NCBI GenBank assembly: GCA_016938655.1
Contig: JAFGUG010000083.1
Location: 1 to 46,122 of the forward strand
Reading direction: 5' to 3'
DNA: 46,122 nucleotides
Source: Thiotrichales bacterium
GTDB taxonomy: Bacteria > Pseudomonadota > Gammaproteobacteria > Thiomicrospirales > Thiomicrospiraceae
Made by a program: the position numbers and the translations under genes. The notes below the pieces were generated by a model that was given only the letters and a program-made list of their open reading frames with translations, searched no databases and was not told where the DNA came from. Position 1 is the stretch's first letter. Each line of letters begins with the position of its first letter. Of this stretch, positions 8,082 to 17,827 are shown one piece after another.

Positions 8082-9369
8082 TGAACATAACGAAATTATT
8101 CATATTTTTGGAGATTTACAACCTCTACTGAAATTTAGACCCGGCTCTGCAAGTTTAGCTGTTAATCGAGTCTTGCCGGAAGTTTTAGTCTCTGTTGTAT
8201 CTGCTCTGCTCTATAAGTCTCTTAAAGAAAGCAGGGTCATGTTTTCTGATTTAGTTACGTTCAACGACAACAACAATACTAAGCACACATTAAGGGTTTG
8301 CGTTAGACCCGTAAAAATTGAGTCGGATAACAGATATGCACTGGTTATTTTTGAAGAGCAAAAGATTCAAGAAAGTGAAACCTTAAATGTAGTGGACATT
8401 GATGCTGAAATTACCACCAGAATTGATGTTTTACAGCAAGAGCTCGCTGCAACTCGAGAAAGTCTTCAAGCGACCATTGAAGAGTTAGAAACCTCTAACG
8501 AAGAATTACAAGCCACCAATGAAGAGCTAATGGCTTCTAATGAAGAGTTGCAAAGCTCCAATGAAGAGCTTCAATCGGTTAACGAAGAGATGAATACCGT
8601 TAATGCCGAATTCCAAGAAAAAGTATTACGCTTAAATCAAGCAAATGCCGACTTAGATAGCATGGCAAAAGCTGTCGGAGTAGCGACTATCTTTGTCGAT
8701 CCGAATTTACAGATTACCCGTTTTACAGCGGATGCGGTGACTGTCTTTAAACTCAGAGATTCTGATATCGGTAGACCTTTAACGGAAATACGCCACACAC
8801 TGCACGATGGTGATTTAAGTAGCTACTTTGAAAAAACAATGAAAACAGGACGCGTGTTTGAAAAAGAGATTAGTAGCCAAAATGGTGAAACCTATTTATT
8901 AAGAATCTTACCCTATCAAGTTCCGTCTGAGCACGCCATGGGAGCAGTGATTACCCTGATCGATGTCACGGCTATTCAAGACCGAGTTCGTTTGCAGGCA
9001 ATATTGGATGCCTTGCCTGAACACGTGGCCGTTTTAACGACTGACGGAACCATAGGCATGGTTAATGCCGCATGGAAACGCTTTGCTAAAGCGAATGGCG
9101 ATCCAGATCTTTTACATTCTGGAGAGGGGGCAAATTATTTAGAGGCGTGCCGAGTGTTAGATCAAACGCAAGACAAAGAATCTGCGCAAGATGCTTATCT
9201 TGGGGTTAAAGGCGTTTTAGAAGGCCGATTACCCAAGTTTAGCCTTAAATATCCGTGTCACAGCCCAACTGAAAAACGATGGTTTGTTGTTAACGTGGCA
9301 CCGATTGCGGGTTTATATGAGTATGGTGCGGTTGTGAGTCACAATAACATCTCCCCTTGGGTTGAATAA
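8068..9369 (+). CDS. CheB-CheR hybrid: coiled-coil and PAS part (3' fragment of the same gene)
   Basis: A continuation of 433 residues in the +1 frame. It begins with SIVVNEHNEIIHIFGD, the family segment that normally follows ELL..Y.PP. A long acidic coiled coil follows, with the diagnostic repeated SNEELQ/TNEEL pattern (about 8440-8650). After it come a PAS domain (MAKAVGVATIFVDPNLQITRFT) and a second PAS-like domain (LQAILDALPEHVAVLTTDGTIGMVN). An ATG at 8026 could open this frame by itself, but it has no ribosome site and its first codons overlap the upstream domain, so independent translation is unlikely. The stop is 14 bases before the PAS-GGDEF-EAL gene, so the two are probably cotranscribed. 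Treat 6453-9369 as one gene. Confidence 0.85.
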   Translation, partial: SIVVNEHNEIIHIFGDLQPLLKFRPGSASLAVNRVLPEVLVSVVSALLYKSLKESRVMFSDLVTFNDNNNTKHTLRVCVRPVKIESDNRYALVIFEEQKIQESETLNVVDIDAEITTRIDVLQQELAATRESLQATIEELETSNEELQATNEELMASNEELQSSNEELQSVNEEMNTVNAEFQEKVLRLNQANADLDSMAKAVGVATIFVDPNLQITRFTADAVTVFKLRDSDIGRPLTEIRHTLHDGDLSSYFEKTMKTGRVFEKEISSQNGETYLLRILPYQVPSEHAMGAVITLIDVTAIQDRVRLQAILDALPEHVAVLTTDGTIGMVNAAWKRFAKANGDPDLLHSGEGANYLEACRVLDQTQDKESAQDAYLGVKGVLEGRLPKFSLKYPCHSPTEKRWFVVNVAPIAGLYEYGAVVSHNNISPWVE

Positions 9370-9383
9370 GTAGTCAAAAGTCT

Positions 9384-12014
9384 ATGAGTCAAAAAAAATA
9401 TCCTACAAAAAGCGCAATGTCACAAGTTGCGTTTTCCGAACTTCGTGATAAAGCACTGCAAGCTTTAGATAAAAATCAAAGAGCAAACGGTAATTTTCCT
9501 GAGCGTCAGCAACTCGAAATTGAAAGTCTATTTGAAGAGTTACGTATCTATCAAGCGGAACTTGAAATACAAAATCAGACCTTGCAGCTTTCGCAAATGG
9601 AATTAGAACAAAGTCAGTCGCTCTATCAAAGTTTATTTGAAAGCCTTCCCGTGGCTGCTTTAGTGATCGATTCAATGGGGGTTATTTCAGAAGTCAATGA
9701 GCAAGGCTCTGAGCTTTTAGAGGTGTCAAAGCGTCGACATATTATTGACCACTCCATTTATCGCTATTTCACCCAAGAGAGTGCGAGCTGGATAGCAAAC
9801 CAAATAACGCATCACAAGCCTGTTTCTTTAGTTCAACAGCAGCTAGAAATTTACACCGGTGAAAAAGGCAAGGTTGTTTGTGCGAACTTAATTCAGTTGC
9901 CACAAGAAGGTAACCCACGTTTTATCCTATTGTTAGTCGATTTAAGTGTGGAGCTTGCTCAAAAAGAACAATGGCTCTTATTGGAGTCAATTATCGATAA
10001 TAGTTCTTCGGTTATTTATGCTTTTGATCGCCAGGGAAAATGTATATTGGCGAATAAGCAGGCACTCAATTTTCTCGATTTAGAGAATACTTCGCAAGCG
10101 CTTGGTAAGACTCGCGCTGAGTTAATGGCGCAGAAGGATGCTGAATCACACTATGAAAATGATGGCATTGTGTTCTCTTCAAAAAAACCGATTACCTATG
10201 AAGAAACCATCGATGTTGATGGCGCTAAACAATATTACATTAGTAATAAGTTCCCTTTAAAAAGTATCAGTGGTGAAGTTTATGCGGTTGCTGGGATTGC
10301 GACCAATATTACTAAAGAACGAATCAGTGAATCCAGACTTAAGATTGCCATGCAAGTTTTCTCCCAAGGACAAGAAGGGATTGTTATTGCAGATAACAAC
10401 AAGCTTATTATGTCGACAAACAAGGCATTTGAAACCATTACGGCTTATTCCGAAGCGGAAGTCATTGGTAAAAATCCAAAACTTTTAGCGTCTGGAAAGC
10501 ATGATAAAACCTTTTACAAAAAAATGTGGGACAGCGTCTTAACAAAGGGTGTCTGGACAGGTGAAATTTGGAACCGTAAAAAAGATGGTGAGATTTACCC
10601 GCAGAACCTCACAATATCTATTATTTATGATGAACAGAATAAGGTGTCTAACTATATAGGGGTTTTTAGTGATATTTCTGCTAAAAAATCGGCCGAAGAA
10701 GAAATCCAACAGTTAGCTTTTTATGATGCGTTAACCGGGACTGCAAACCGTTTTTTATTGCGCGAAATTGTGAATCAAAAACTCCGTGAAGCTCAAAGAG
10801 CTGGCGGTGAGTTTTCAATTTTATTTCTAGACTTAGACCACTTTAAAGAGATCAACGATGTATTTGGGCATGATTTAGGGGATGAGATTCTTAAAGAAGT
10901 CACTCAAAGAATTAAAAAACTCATTCGTGTACAGGATACATTAAGCCGAATCGGCGGGGATGAATTTGTCTTAATGCTCGATACAGTCAGTTGTGAGCAG
11001 GCTTCAATAATTGCCCAAAAAATAGTTAGCACCCTTATTGACCCCTTCTTTATAAACAAAAAACAGATGAACTTATCTGCCTCAGTGGGTATTGCAAGCT
11101 ACCCTGTTCACGGCCAAGATTTTGAATCGTTACTCAAAAACGCCGATGTTGCAATGTATCAAGCCAAGTCACAAGGTAGAAACAACTACACTATCTTTGA
11201 AGATTGGATGCTGGATGCGTCTCGAAACTATGTTTCAATTGATGTCTCATTGCGCAACGCTATTAAAGCTAACCAATTAAAAGTGGTCTTTCAGCCTCAA
11301 GTCTGCTTTAAAACTCAAGAAATAATTGGCTTTGAAGCACTTTGTCGGTGGTTTGATGAGAGCACTGGGGAATATATTTCGCCTGCTACCTTCATTCCAG
11401 TAGCGGAGCGTTCAGATCTGATTATTGAACTTTCTGACTACGTTATCGATAAGAGTCTAAGCGTGTTGGCAGTACTTGCATCCCAAGGGTTGGGTAAATA
11501 TAGAGTGAGTGTGAATATCTCTTCGCGCGAATTTATTCACGCCGACTTTATTGAACGTATTTCAAATCACTTAAAAAACTACCCCGAATTAGACAACCGT
11601 TGCTTAGAACTAGAATTGACTGAGCGAGTGGCGATGAATGAACCTAAAAAAGTTAAGCACGTATTTGATCAGTTAAAAACACTCGGCGTTGAAATCTCTT
11701 TAGATGATTTTGGAACGGGGTATTCTTCTTTGAATATTCTGAAAACGTTACAGCTTAAAACATTAAAAATTGATATGTCTTTTGTTAAAGATGTTATCAC
11801 TTCTAAGCAAGATGCCGGGGTTTGTCATGCCATTATAGCAATGGCCAAAGCTCTGGACTTAGATACCATTGTTGAGGGTGTAGAAACCCAAGAACAAGCG
11901 GAATTTTTTACCGAGTCAGGAGCCGATATAGCACAAGGGTATTGGTTTGCTAGACCCATGGATCAAAATGATTTAGAGGCCTGGTTAAAACATAGAAGTA
12001 AAGACTTAATCTGA
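9384..12014 (+). CDS. PAS-GGDEF-EAL protein (c-di-GMP synthesis and breakdown)
   Basis: An 876-residue cytoplasmic sensor enzyme. Residues about 20-75 form a coiled coil (IESLFEELRIYQAELEIQ). Three PAS domains follow, at roughly 75-185 (LFESLPVAALVIDSMG), 198-315 (IDNSSSVIYAFDRQG) and 320-435 (GQEGIVIADNN, ending YIGVFSDISAKK). The diguanylate cyclase domain has an intact GGDEF at 524-528 and an upstream RVQD that fits the inhibitory I-site. The phosphodiesterase domain has EAL at 651-653, with ELTERVAM, LDDFGTGYSSL and KIDMSFVKDV, so both activities look competent. No membrane segment is seen. It lies 14 bases after the cheBR gene, which suggests an operon in which methylation-type signalling and c-di-GMP are linked. 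The ribosome site is weak. Confidence 0.95.
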   Translation: MSQKKYPTKSAMSQVAFSELRDKALQALDKNQRANGNFPERQQLEIESLFEELRIYQAELEIQNQTLQLSQMELEQSQSLYQSLFESLPVAALVIDSMGVISEVNEQGSELLEVSKRRHIIDHSIYRYFTQESASWIANQITHHKPVSLVQQQLEIYTGEKGKVVCANLIQLPQEGNPRFILLLVDLSVELAQKEQWLLLESIIDNSSSVIYAFDRQGKCILANKQALNFLDLENTSQALGKTRAELMAQKDAESHYENDGIVFSSKKPITYEETIDVDGAKQYYISNKFPLKSISGEVYAVAGIATNITKERISESRLKIAMQVFSQGQEGIVIADNNKLIMSTNKAFETITAYSEAEVIGKNPKLLASGKHDKTFYKKMWDSVLTKGVWTGEIWNRKKDGEIYPQNLTISIIYDEQNKVSNYIGVFSDISAKKSAEEEIQQLAFYDALTGTANRFLLREIVNQKLREAQRAGGEFSILFLDLDHFKEINDVFGHDLGDEILKEVTQRIKKLIRVQDTLSRIGGDEFVLMLDTVSCEQASIIAQKIVSTLIDPFFINKKQMNLSASVGIASYPVHGQDFESLLKNADVAMYQAKSQGRNNYTIFEDWMLDASRNYVSIDVSLRNAIKANQLKVVFQPQVCFKTQEIIGFEALCRWFDESTGEYISPATFIPVAERSDLIIELSDYVIDKSLSVLAVLASQGLGKYRVSVNISSREFIHADFIERISNHLKNYPELDNRCLELELTERVAMNEPKKVKHVFDQLKTLGVEISLDDFGTGYSSLNILKTLQLKTLKIDMSFVKDVITSKQDAGVCHAIIAMAKALDLDTIVEGVETQEQAEFFTESGADIAQGYWFARPMDQNDLEAWLKHRSKDLI

Positions 12015-12073
12015 CAGCGCCACGTTGCCATTATCAACCCAAACGCAGTTACACAAAATCGTTTACAGCCTTA

Positions 12074-12985
12074 TTAAACCAAATCTTTCAATTGTTGCAC
12101 GCGGTTATAAATTGGTTTTTTCTTTTCGCCTGTATAGTCGGCGATGATTTCTGAGATTTGTTTGACAGGCAACCCTTGTTTTAACATCGACTGCATCAAG
12201 GCATCGTAATCGGTAATATCCACATCTTCTTCCAATACCGCTCCCATGACCATCAATACAAATTCGCCACGCACTTTGTCCGAGTGAGCCGTAAAGTAAG
12301 CCAAAACCTCTTCCACAGACCCCGATACAAACTGCTCGTAGGTTTTGGTTAACTCACGACCCACCGACATTTGACGGTTTGCACCAAACACTTCAAGTAA
12401 AGCAGGCAAGGTATCCATTAAGCGATGGGGCGATTCATAAAATACCAAAGTACGGGTATCGTCTTTTAATTCGGTTAACACGTTAATGCGTTTTTGCGCT
12501 TTAGCGGGCAAAAATCCTTCATAACTAAAACGGTTGGTGGGTAAGCCGGCCGCACACAAAGCGGTAATGACTGCGGATGGCCCGGGAATCGGCACCACAT
12601 TAATTCCCTCTTGACGCAGCAGTTTGACCATGTGAAAACCTGGATCATTAATCAGTGGCGTGCCGGCATCGGAAACGAGCGCGCCCGTTTCACCTTGCTT
12701 GAGTTTTTCAAGCAACTGCCCCATACGAGCTTGCTCATTGTGGTCGTGCAGACTAATTAACGGACGATGCATGCCTAAGGCTTGCAATAATTTTGAAGTG
12801 TGGCGGGTATCTTCAGCCGCAATCCAATCAACCTTCTCTAAGGTTTCCACCGCACGATAGGTAATGTCTTTTAAATTACCAATCGGTGTCGCAACAATGT
12901 AAAGTGTGCCGGCGCTTAATGTGCCTGAAACGGTTTCAGAAGTGGCTGTTAAAGTGGATTCAGACTTTTCAGATGGGTCTTGCAT
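12074..12985 (-). CDS. rsmI: 16S rRNA 2'-O-ribose C1402 methyltransferase RsmI
   Basis: A 303-residue SAM-dependent tetrapyrrole-methylase-fold enzyme that methylates the ribose of C1402 in 16S rRNA. Family signatures are present in order: LYIVATPIGNLKDITYRA, AEDTRHTSKLL, LVSDAGTPLINDPGFH, VVPIPGPSAVITAL and FEGFLP-like YEGFLPAKAQKR. The open frame extends to a TTG at 12994. The ATG at 12985 is preferred, although neither has a strong ribosome site. About 22 residues precede the conserved core, a slightly long acidic N-terminus. It is divergent from lpoA, as in many gammaproteobacteria (the yraL-yraM pair), and convergent with the PAS-GGDEF-EAL gene across 59 bp with no obvious terminator. 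Confidence 0.95.
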   Translation of the reverse strand: MQDPSEKSESTLTATSETVSGTLSAGTLYIVATPIGNLKDITYRAVETLEKVDWIAAEDTRHTSKLLQALGMHRPLISLHDHNEQARMGQLLEKLKQGETGALVSDAGTPLINDPGFHMVKLLRQEGINVVPIPGPSAVITALCAAGLPTNRFSYEGFLPAKAQKRINVLTELKDDTRTLVFYESPHRLMDTLPALLEVFGANRQMSVGRELTKTYEQFVSGSVEEVLAYFTAHSDKVRGEFVLMVMGAVLEEDVDITDYDALMQSMLKQGLPVKQISEIIADYTGEKKKPIYNRVQQLKDLV

Positions 12986-13057
12986 AAAATTCAAATTTTC
13001 CCGGTTACAGATGCTTTATAATCAGCATTAACAATGATTTGGACATTCTATATAAAA

Positions 13058-14722
13058 ATGAAAAAGCCCACCGCTTTATTTCTAGCACCAAGCTTGCTGG
13101 TTATCACCCTTTTAGGGTTAGTCTCATGTAGCACTCCGCCAAAAACTGTCGTTAAGCCGCAAGCGGATATTGTGTTGCCAACGGTTCCGCAAAAATCTCC
13201 TTTAGCCTTGCGTATTGAAAAACTCGAGTTGGCCATTCGCCAAGCTGAAATGCGCCAAAACTGGCCAGAATACCTGAATTTAAGCGAACAGCTTTGGCAA
13301 TTAGCAGACACCGAGAATCAATTGTCTATTGAATACATGGTTTGGCAAACGCTGAGCAAACAGTTCAACACGACCCTTGCCATAAACCAACTGGCCAACA
13401 ACACGAACCCTAAATTGCAAAGTTGGGCCAATCTGTTAACCGCTTTGAACCAGCCAGGCCTGTTCAAACGTCAAGCGTTACAAGACCTAGCCATATTTGA
13501 AGAGAACGCGCTCTATCAAGCCAACCTACTTGACGCATTACAGTGGCGCTTGAAAACTCAACAAGCGGTTCGCCAAATTGCGGTCTTGCTACCTTTCAAA
13601 GGCAAATACCAAAGCATCAGTGAACAGATCCGTAACGGTCTGCTTAAAGCGTACATGGTGTCTGATAAGTCGGTGACCCTTAGATTTTACGACAGCAGTG
13701 AAGATGAGCGCGTTTTAGCCCAGTATCAGCTGGCTAAAAAAGAGGGGGCAGATTTAGTGATCGGTCCTCTGACCAAAGAGGAGATTGATCAACTAGCAGG
13801 ACAAAACCTAAGCGATGTCATTGCCCTAAACAATACCGATGACCCTGTTCTGAAATCGTTTAACTTCCGTACCCAAACCGAAGCGCTGCAAATTACCAAA
13901 CAACTGAACAATAATGACTTTCAGCGCATTGGTATTTTAAGCAGTGAAAAAGCCCGTGACTTAAGCACCGCTGAAGAGATTAAAACTCAATGGTTAGCTG
14001 AAGGCGAAAAGAACCAAGCGGTTTTAAGCACTTACTCACTTGAAAAACTGAATCTACGTAAAGCGCTTGGCGACTTAATCAATGAAGAGCAGAGCCAAGA
14101 ACGTTACAACAATCTACGATGGTTGCTGAGTTCCAAACTTGAGTTTTTTCCGCGCACACGCAAAGATTTGCAGGCGATTGTGTTAATTGGTAAAGCCGAT
14201 CAAGTGGCGGTTTTTCACCCGCAATTTGAGTTTTTTCAACTCGAACTGCCGGTTTACGCGACCTCAAACTTAACCCCAACTGACCTTAAAAATATTCAAA
14301 CTAACAAAGACTTGGGTAACGTCATCTTCCCGACGATTCCAGCGGTATTCAGCGCCAATGCGTTAAACTCGGAACTGGAGGCCTTTGGTTGGGACAGCTT
14401 TATTTTGGCTAATCAGTTAACCAATCTGGCACCTAACTTATGCTTAACCCAAGGCCAGAGTGGGATTTTATACTTGGATGGTCAGCAGATTGATAAAAAA
14501 CTCGTCTGGGCGCAATACTCTGCAAACGGTACATTAATGCCTTGGCAACACGAAGTCGTTGAACTAACGGAACAAGAAAAGCTTGAAGCGTTAATTGAAC
14601 AAGAGCGTTTAGAAGCCTTAAACAGTGAGCTCTCAGCCGAATCGTCAGACGCTTCAACAACCGACCTGCGCCTAGCACCAAGCGAATTGGTGAATGGCGT
14701 GCAAGTCATCACCCCAAACTAA
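13058..14722 (+). CDS. lpoA: LpoA/LppC-family outer-membrane lipoprotein, penicillin-binding protein activator
   Basis: A 554-residue lipoprotein that activates PBP1A for peptidoglycan synthesis in the family's studied members. The N-terminus is a lipoprotein signal with the lipobox LVSC, so Cys24 would be acylated. A helical, TPR-like N-domain follows ([27 protein letters not shown] is characteristic). The C-terminal half has a periplasmic-binding-protein fold ([36 protein letters not shown]). It is shorter than Escherichia coli LpoA, with a low-complexity acidic tail ([17 protein letters not shown]). An ATG at 13034 would add eight residues; 13058 (Met-Lys-Lys) is more like a lipoprotein start. 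Divergent from rsmI and followed by yraN, the conserved order. A CAGGCCTG copy lies at 13455. Confidence 0.88.
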   Translation: MKKPTALFLAPSLLVITLLGLVSCSTPPKTVVKPQADIVLPTVPQKSPLALRIEKLELAIRQAEMRQNWPEYLNLSEQLWQLADTENQLSIEYMVWQTLSKQFNTTLAINQLANNTNPKLQSWANLLTALNQPGLFKRQALQDLAIFEENALYQANLLDALQWRLKTQQAVRQIAVLLPFKGKYQSISEQIRNGLLKAYMVSDKSVTLRFYDSSEDERVLAQYQLAKKEGADLVIGPLTKEEIDQLAGQNLSDVIALNNTDDPVLKSFNFRTQTEALQITKQLNNNDFQRIGILSSEKARDLSTAEEIKTQWLAEGEKNQAVLSTYSLEKLNLRKALGDLINEEQSQERYNNLRWLLSSKLEFFPRTRKDLQAIVLIGKADQVAVFHPQFEFFQLELPVYATSNLTPTDLKNIQTNKDLGNVIFPTIPAVFSANALNSELEAFGWDSFILANQLTNLAPNLCLTQGQSGILYLDGQQIDKKLVWAQYSANGTLMPWQHEVVELTEQEKLEALIEQERLEALNSELSAESSDASTTDLRLAPSELVNGVQVITPN

Positions 14723-14744
14723 CCAAGCCACTTGTTCTAAACCA

Positions 14745-15140
14745 ATGGACATTCTCAGCCATCTCAAGAGTAAATTCATTGGTCAGCAAAAAGAGCAACA
14801 AGCCGTTGTTTGGTTACAAAACCAAGGCTATCACATCATTGAACAGAACTACCTGTGTAAAGGTGGGAAAAATCGCCGGGGTGGCGAAATTGATCTGATT
14901 GCCTTGCAAACCTCTGAAAATCGACTGGTTTTTTTTGAAGTCAAATACCGTAAGAGCAGCGATTTTGGGCACCCTGCCGAAATGATTACGCCGCAACAGC
15001 AACAACGTATTTTGCGATGTGCACAACTTTTTCTGCAACAAAACCCGCAATATCAAGAGTACGCCATGCAATTTGATGTATTGACGTTTCTAAATAACCA
15101 AACCGCACCTGAACACATCGATAACGCGTTTGGGCTTTAA
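14745..15140 (+). CDS. yraN: YraN/UPF0102 family protein, nuclease-like fold
   Basis: A 131-residue protein of the UPF0102 family, whose fold is that of PD-(D/E)XK nucleases such as Holliday-junction resolvases. The putative active-site pattern is visible: an early Glu (KEQQAVVWL), GGEIDLIAL, then [16 protein letters not shown]. The function is not established. The frame is open from 14694, but that start overlaps the end of lpoA. The ATG at 14745 gives the usual family length and N-terminus ([19 protein letters not shown]). No ribosome site is obvious at either. The neighbours rsmI-lpoA-yraN are in the conserved order, so the identification is firm even though the role is unknown. Confidence 0.9.
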   Translation: MDILSHLKSKFIGQQKEQQAVVWLQNQGYHIIEQNYLCKGGKNRRGGEIDLIALQTSENRLVFFEVKYRKSSDFGHPAEMITPQQQQRILRCAQLFLQQNPQYQEYAMQFDVLTFLNNQTAPEHIDNAFGL

Positions 15141-15165
15141 TGTTAGCCACCCTTCTAATTTAAAC

Positions 15166-15193
15166 TTATCCACTTACAAACAACTTATCCACA
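15166..15193 (+). promoter_or_regulatory. Two DnaA-box-like sites
   Basis: TTATCCACT at 15166-15174 and a perfect consensus TTATCCACA at 15185-15193, same orientation, 19 bp apart, in the intergenic region after yraN. Possible DnaA titration or regulatory sites. There is no dnaA, dnaN or AT-rich unwinding region nearby, so an origin is not claimed. Confidence 0.45.
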
Positions 15194-15233
15194 GGTTTTC
15201 CGCGGACATGTTTGAGAACCCTATTTAAGCGTT

Positions 15234-15376
15234 ACCACGAAGTTAGGCAAATACGAAGGTTTCTAAGAGGAGCGTTTGTTATTAAAACGAATAAAAAACC
15301 TTTGCATTGTGGAATAACAAACTACACCTCAAAAAACGCTTTTCTTCGTGCCTTCGTGCCTTCGTGTCTTCGTGGT
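15234..15376. repeat. 143-bp palindromic, MITE-like element between yraN and ppsA
   Basis: Outer arms ACCACGAAG (15234-15242) and CTTCGTGGT (15368-15376) are inverted. ACGAAGG (15253-15259) and CCTTCGT (15351-15357) are inverted with the same centre. An inner pair GTTTGTTATT (15274-15283) and AATAACAAAC (15313-15322) continues the fold. The right arm also contains four tandem CTTCGTG units. There is no coding sequence inside. It may be a non-autonomous mobile repeat or a large terminator between the convergent yraN and ppsA genes. Confidence 0.6.
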
Positions 15377-15394
15377 TCACAAAACTGCTGAGTT

Positions 15395-17827
15395 TTAGGC
15401 ATCACGTTTTTGTTCCATCGCTAAAATGACAGGTAACGTGGTTAATACTGAATCGGGATTTAAACTAATGGAATCAATGCCCGCTTGCACTAAAAATTCG
15501 GCAAACTCTGGGTAATCGGAGGGTGCTTGACCGCAAATACCAATGGGTTTGTGATTGCGTTTTGCGCCCTCAATCGCCATTAATACCATTTTTTTCACAC
15601 CCGCATCACGCTCATCGTATTCAAACGCCACCTTTTGAGAGTCACGGTCAACGCCCAAGACCAACTGGGTTAAGTCATTGGTACCAATTGAAAAACCGTC
15701 AAAGTACTCTGAAAATTCGTCCATCAATAGAACATTATTAGGTATCTCGACCATCATATACACTTGCAAACCATTCTGACCGCGCACCAGTCCGTTCATC
15801 GCCAAATTCTCAATCACAAGCTTGGCCTCTTCCACACGACGACAGAACGGAATCATAATAATCACATTGTCCAAGCCCACCCGCTCTCTTACCCGTTTAA
15901 CAGCCTCACACTCTAAGGCAAAACTGGCGCGGTATTCGGGATCGTTATAGCGTGAAGCACCGCGAAAACCAATCATAGGGTTCTCCTCTTGTGCCTCAAA
16001 CGCTTGCCCACCAATTAGCGTAGCGTATTCGTTGGTTTTAAAATCAGAGAGGCGCAGAATCACCTCTTTGGGGTAAAAGCCGGCTGCGATACTGGCAATG
16101 CCTTCGGCCAATTTGTGGACAAAGAATTCTGCACCACTGTCAAAGTCTTCAGTCATTTGAGCAATCTGTTTACGGTCTGCTTCATCTGGAACTTTTTCAG
16201 GGTTTAACAAGGCTTGTGGATGGATTTGAATACTGTTGCTGATAATAAATTCCATCCGCGCTAAGCCCACACCGTCATTCGGAATCTGGTTCACTAAGAA
16301 GGCCTGCTCGGGGTTACCCAAATTCATTTTGACTTTGGTTTTAGGCATCGGCAACTCGCCTAAATCGACATCGTTCACGGTAAACGGAATGTCTTTATCG
16401 TAAACACGTCCTTCATCGCCCTCGGCACATGAAACCGTAATGTGCGTACCCGTTTCAATCCGGTCTGTCGCCTGACCCGTTCCCACCACGGCAGGTATCC
16501 CCAACTCACGAGCAATAATCGCAGCATGACAGGTTCGCCCACCGCGATTGGTAACCAGTGCCGCCGCTTTTTTCATAACCGGTTCCCAGTCTGGCGTGGT
16601 CATATCGGAAATTAACACCTCTCCGGCTTGAAACTCATGCAAAAACTCCACCGAGTGAATCACCCTTGCTTTACCACTGGCCACTCTGCCACCGACGGCA
16701 CGCCCTACTACCACCGGTTCAGGTCGGTTATCGGATAAGGTATAGGTTTTTAAAATATTACCCTGTTTTTGCGAGACCACCGTTTCAGGTCGCGCTTGCA
16801 CAATAAACAACTGCCCCGTCAGGCCATCTTTGGCCCACTCAATGTCCATCGGACGGTGCATATCGGCTTTTTTGCTGTAAAAATCTTCAATTTTCATGGC
16901 GTATTCCGCCAGCTGTAACACTTCGGAATCACTCACACAAAACACTTTTTGCTCATGATGCGAGGTGGGAACATTCTTAATCGGAGCCCGTAAATTGCTG
17001 TCCATGGCATAGACCATTTTGATTTTTTTGGTCCCCAAGTGGCGTTTTAAAACACTGCGGTAGCCTTTTTTAAAAGTCGGTTTATGCACAAAAAATTCAT
17101 CGGGGTCCACCGCCCCTTGCACCACATTTTCACCCAAACCATAAGCCCCGGTAATGAGCACCACATCTTCAAAACCGCTTTCGGTATCCACGGTAAACAT
17201 CACCCCAGAAGAGGCCAAATCAGAACGCACCATCAGCTGCACCCCCACCGATAACGCCACCTCAAAATGGTCAAAACCCTGATCCATGCGGTAGTGAATG
17301 GCGCGGTCGGTAAACAAGCTGGCAAAACAGTGTTTGCACGCATCGACGTAGGCGGATAAGCCAGAGATGTTTAAGTAGGTATCTTGTTGGCCGGCAAAAC
17401 TGGCAGTGGGTAAATCTTCAGCGGTGGCCGAACTTCTGACCGCTAACGAAAAGTTGCTTCCAAACTCTTCTGTAAGTGTTTGATAGGCTAACACCATCTC
17501 TTGGTAGAGTGTTTCGGGTAACTTGGCGTTGTAAACCAGCTCTCGGGCTTGTGCGCCACGGCTTTGTAAATCTTGGGTGTTTTCAGGGTCAAGTGGGTCT
17601 AAAATCTGGTGCAATTTTTCCCATAAGTTGTTCTCTTTCAAAACGGTTCGATACGCCTCTGCAGTAATCGCAAACCCATTGGGAACGGGTACGCCTTGCG
17701 GCACCAAACTTTGATACATCTCCCCTAAAGAAGCATTTTTACCGCCCACAAGCGGAATGTCTTCAATACGAAGTTGCGAGAAAAAACGAATATAGGGACT
17801 ATTAGAAAATTGCGATTCCAAAGGCAT
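15395..17827 (-). CDS. ppsA: Phosphoenolpyruvate synthase
   Basis: An 810-residue enzyme that converts pyruvate and ATP to phosphoenolpyruvate, AMP and phosphate, the entry step of gluconeogenesis. The N-terminal ATP-grasp-like domain has GGKNASLGEM and AVRSSATAEDLPTASFAGQQDTYLN. The phosphohistidine domain has the catalytic His434 in GGRTCHAAIIARELGIPAVVG. The C-terminal PEP-binding TIM barrel shows GFRGASRY, MMVEIPNNVLLMDEF and FSIGTNDLTQLVLGVDRD. The length is normal for the family. The ATG at 17827 follows AGGAGA; the longer frame to 17866 has no such site. No regulator gene ppsR lies adjacent, although one often does in related bacteria. Confidence 0.97.
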   Translation of the reverse strand: MPLESQFSNSPYIRFFSQLRIEDIPLVGGKNASLGEMYQSLVPQGVPVPNGFAITAEAYRTVLKENNLWEKLHQILDPLDPENTQDLQSRGAQARELVYNAKLPETLYQEMVLAYQTLTEEFGSNFSLAVRSSATAEDLPTASFAGQQDTYLNISGLSAYVDACKHCFASLFTDRAIHYRMDQGFDHFEVALSVGVQLMVRSDLASSGVMFTVDTESGFEDVVLITGAYGLGENVVQGAVDPDEFFVHKPTFKKGYRSVLKRHLGTKKIKMVYAMDSNLRAPIKNVPTSHHEQKVFCVSDSEVLQLAEYAMKIEDFYSKKADMHRPMDIEWAKDGLTGQLFIVQARPETVVSQKQGNILKTYTLSDNRPEPVVVGRAVGGRVASGKARVIHSVEFLHEFQAGEVLISDMTTPDWEPVMKKAAALVTNRGGRTCHAAIIARELGIPAVVGTGQATDRIETGTHITVSCAEGDEGRVYDKDIPFTVNDVDLGELPMPKTKVKMNLGNPEQAFLVNQIPNDGVGLARMEFIISNSIQIHPQALLNPEKVPDEADRKQIAQMTEDFDSGAEFFVHKLAEGIASIAAGFYPKEVILRLSDFKTNEYATLIGGQAFEAQEENPMIGFRGASRYNDPEYRASFALECEAVKRVRERVGLDNVIIMIPFCRRVEEAKLVIENLAMNGLVRGQNGLQVYMMVEIPNNVLLMDEFSEYFDGFSIGTNDLTQLVLGVDRDSQKVAFEYDERDAGVKKMVLMAIEGAKRNHKPIGICGQAPSDYPEFAEFLVQAGIDSISLNPDSVLTTLPVILAMEQKRDA

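Noticed and set aside
8026..9369. An independent second gene for the coiled-coil and PAS part
   Set aside because: The ATG at 8026 has no ribosome site and lies within the preceding domain. Frame and family order show it is the 3' part of the cheBR gene.
13000..13057. RNase P RNA (rnpB) next to rsmI
   Set aside because: rnpB lies beside rsmI in some gammaproteobacteria, but the 72-bp space between rsmI and lpoA is much too short.
15166..15193. The two DnaA boxes as a replication origin
   Set aside because: There is no dnaA, dnaN, gidA or AT-rich repeat region and no further box cluster. Only a regulatory or titration site is suggested.
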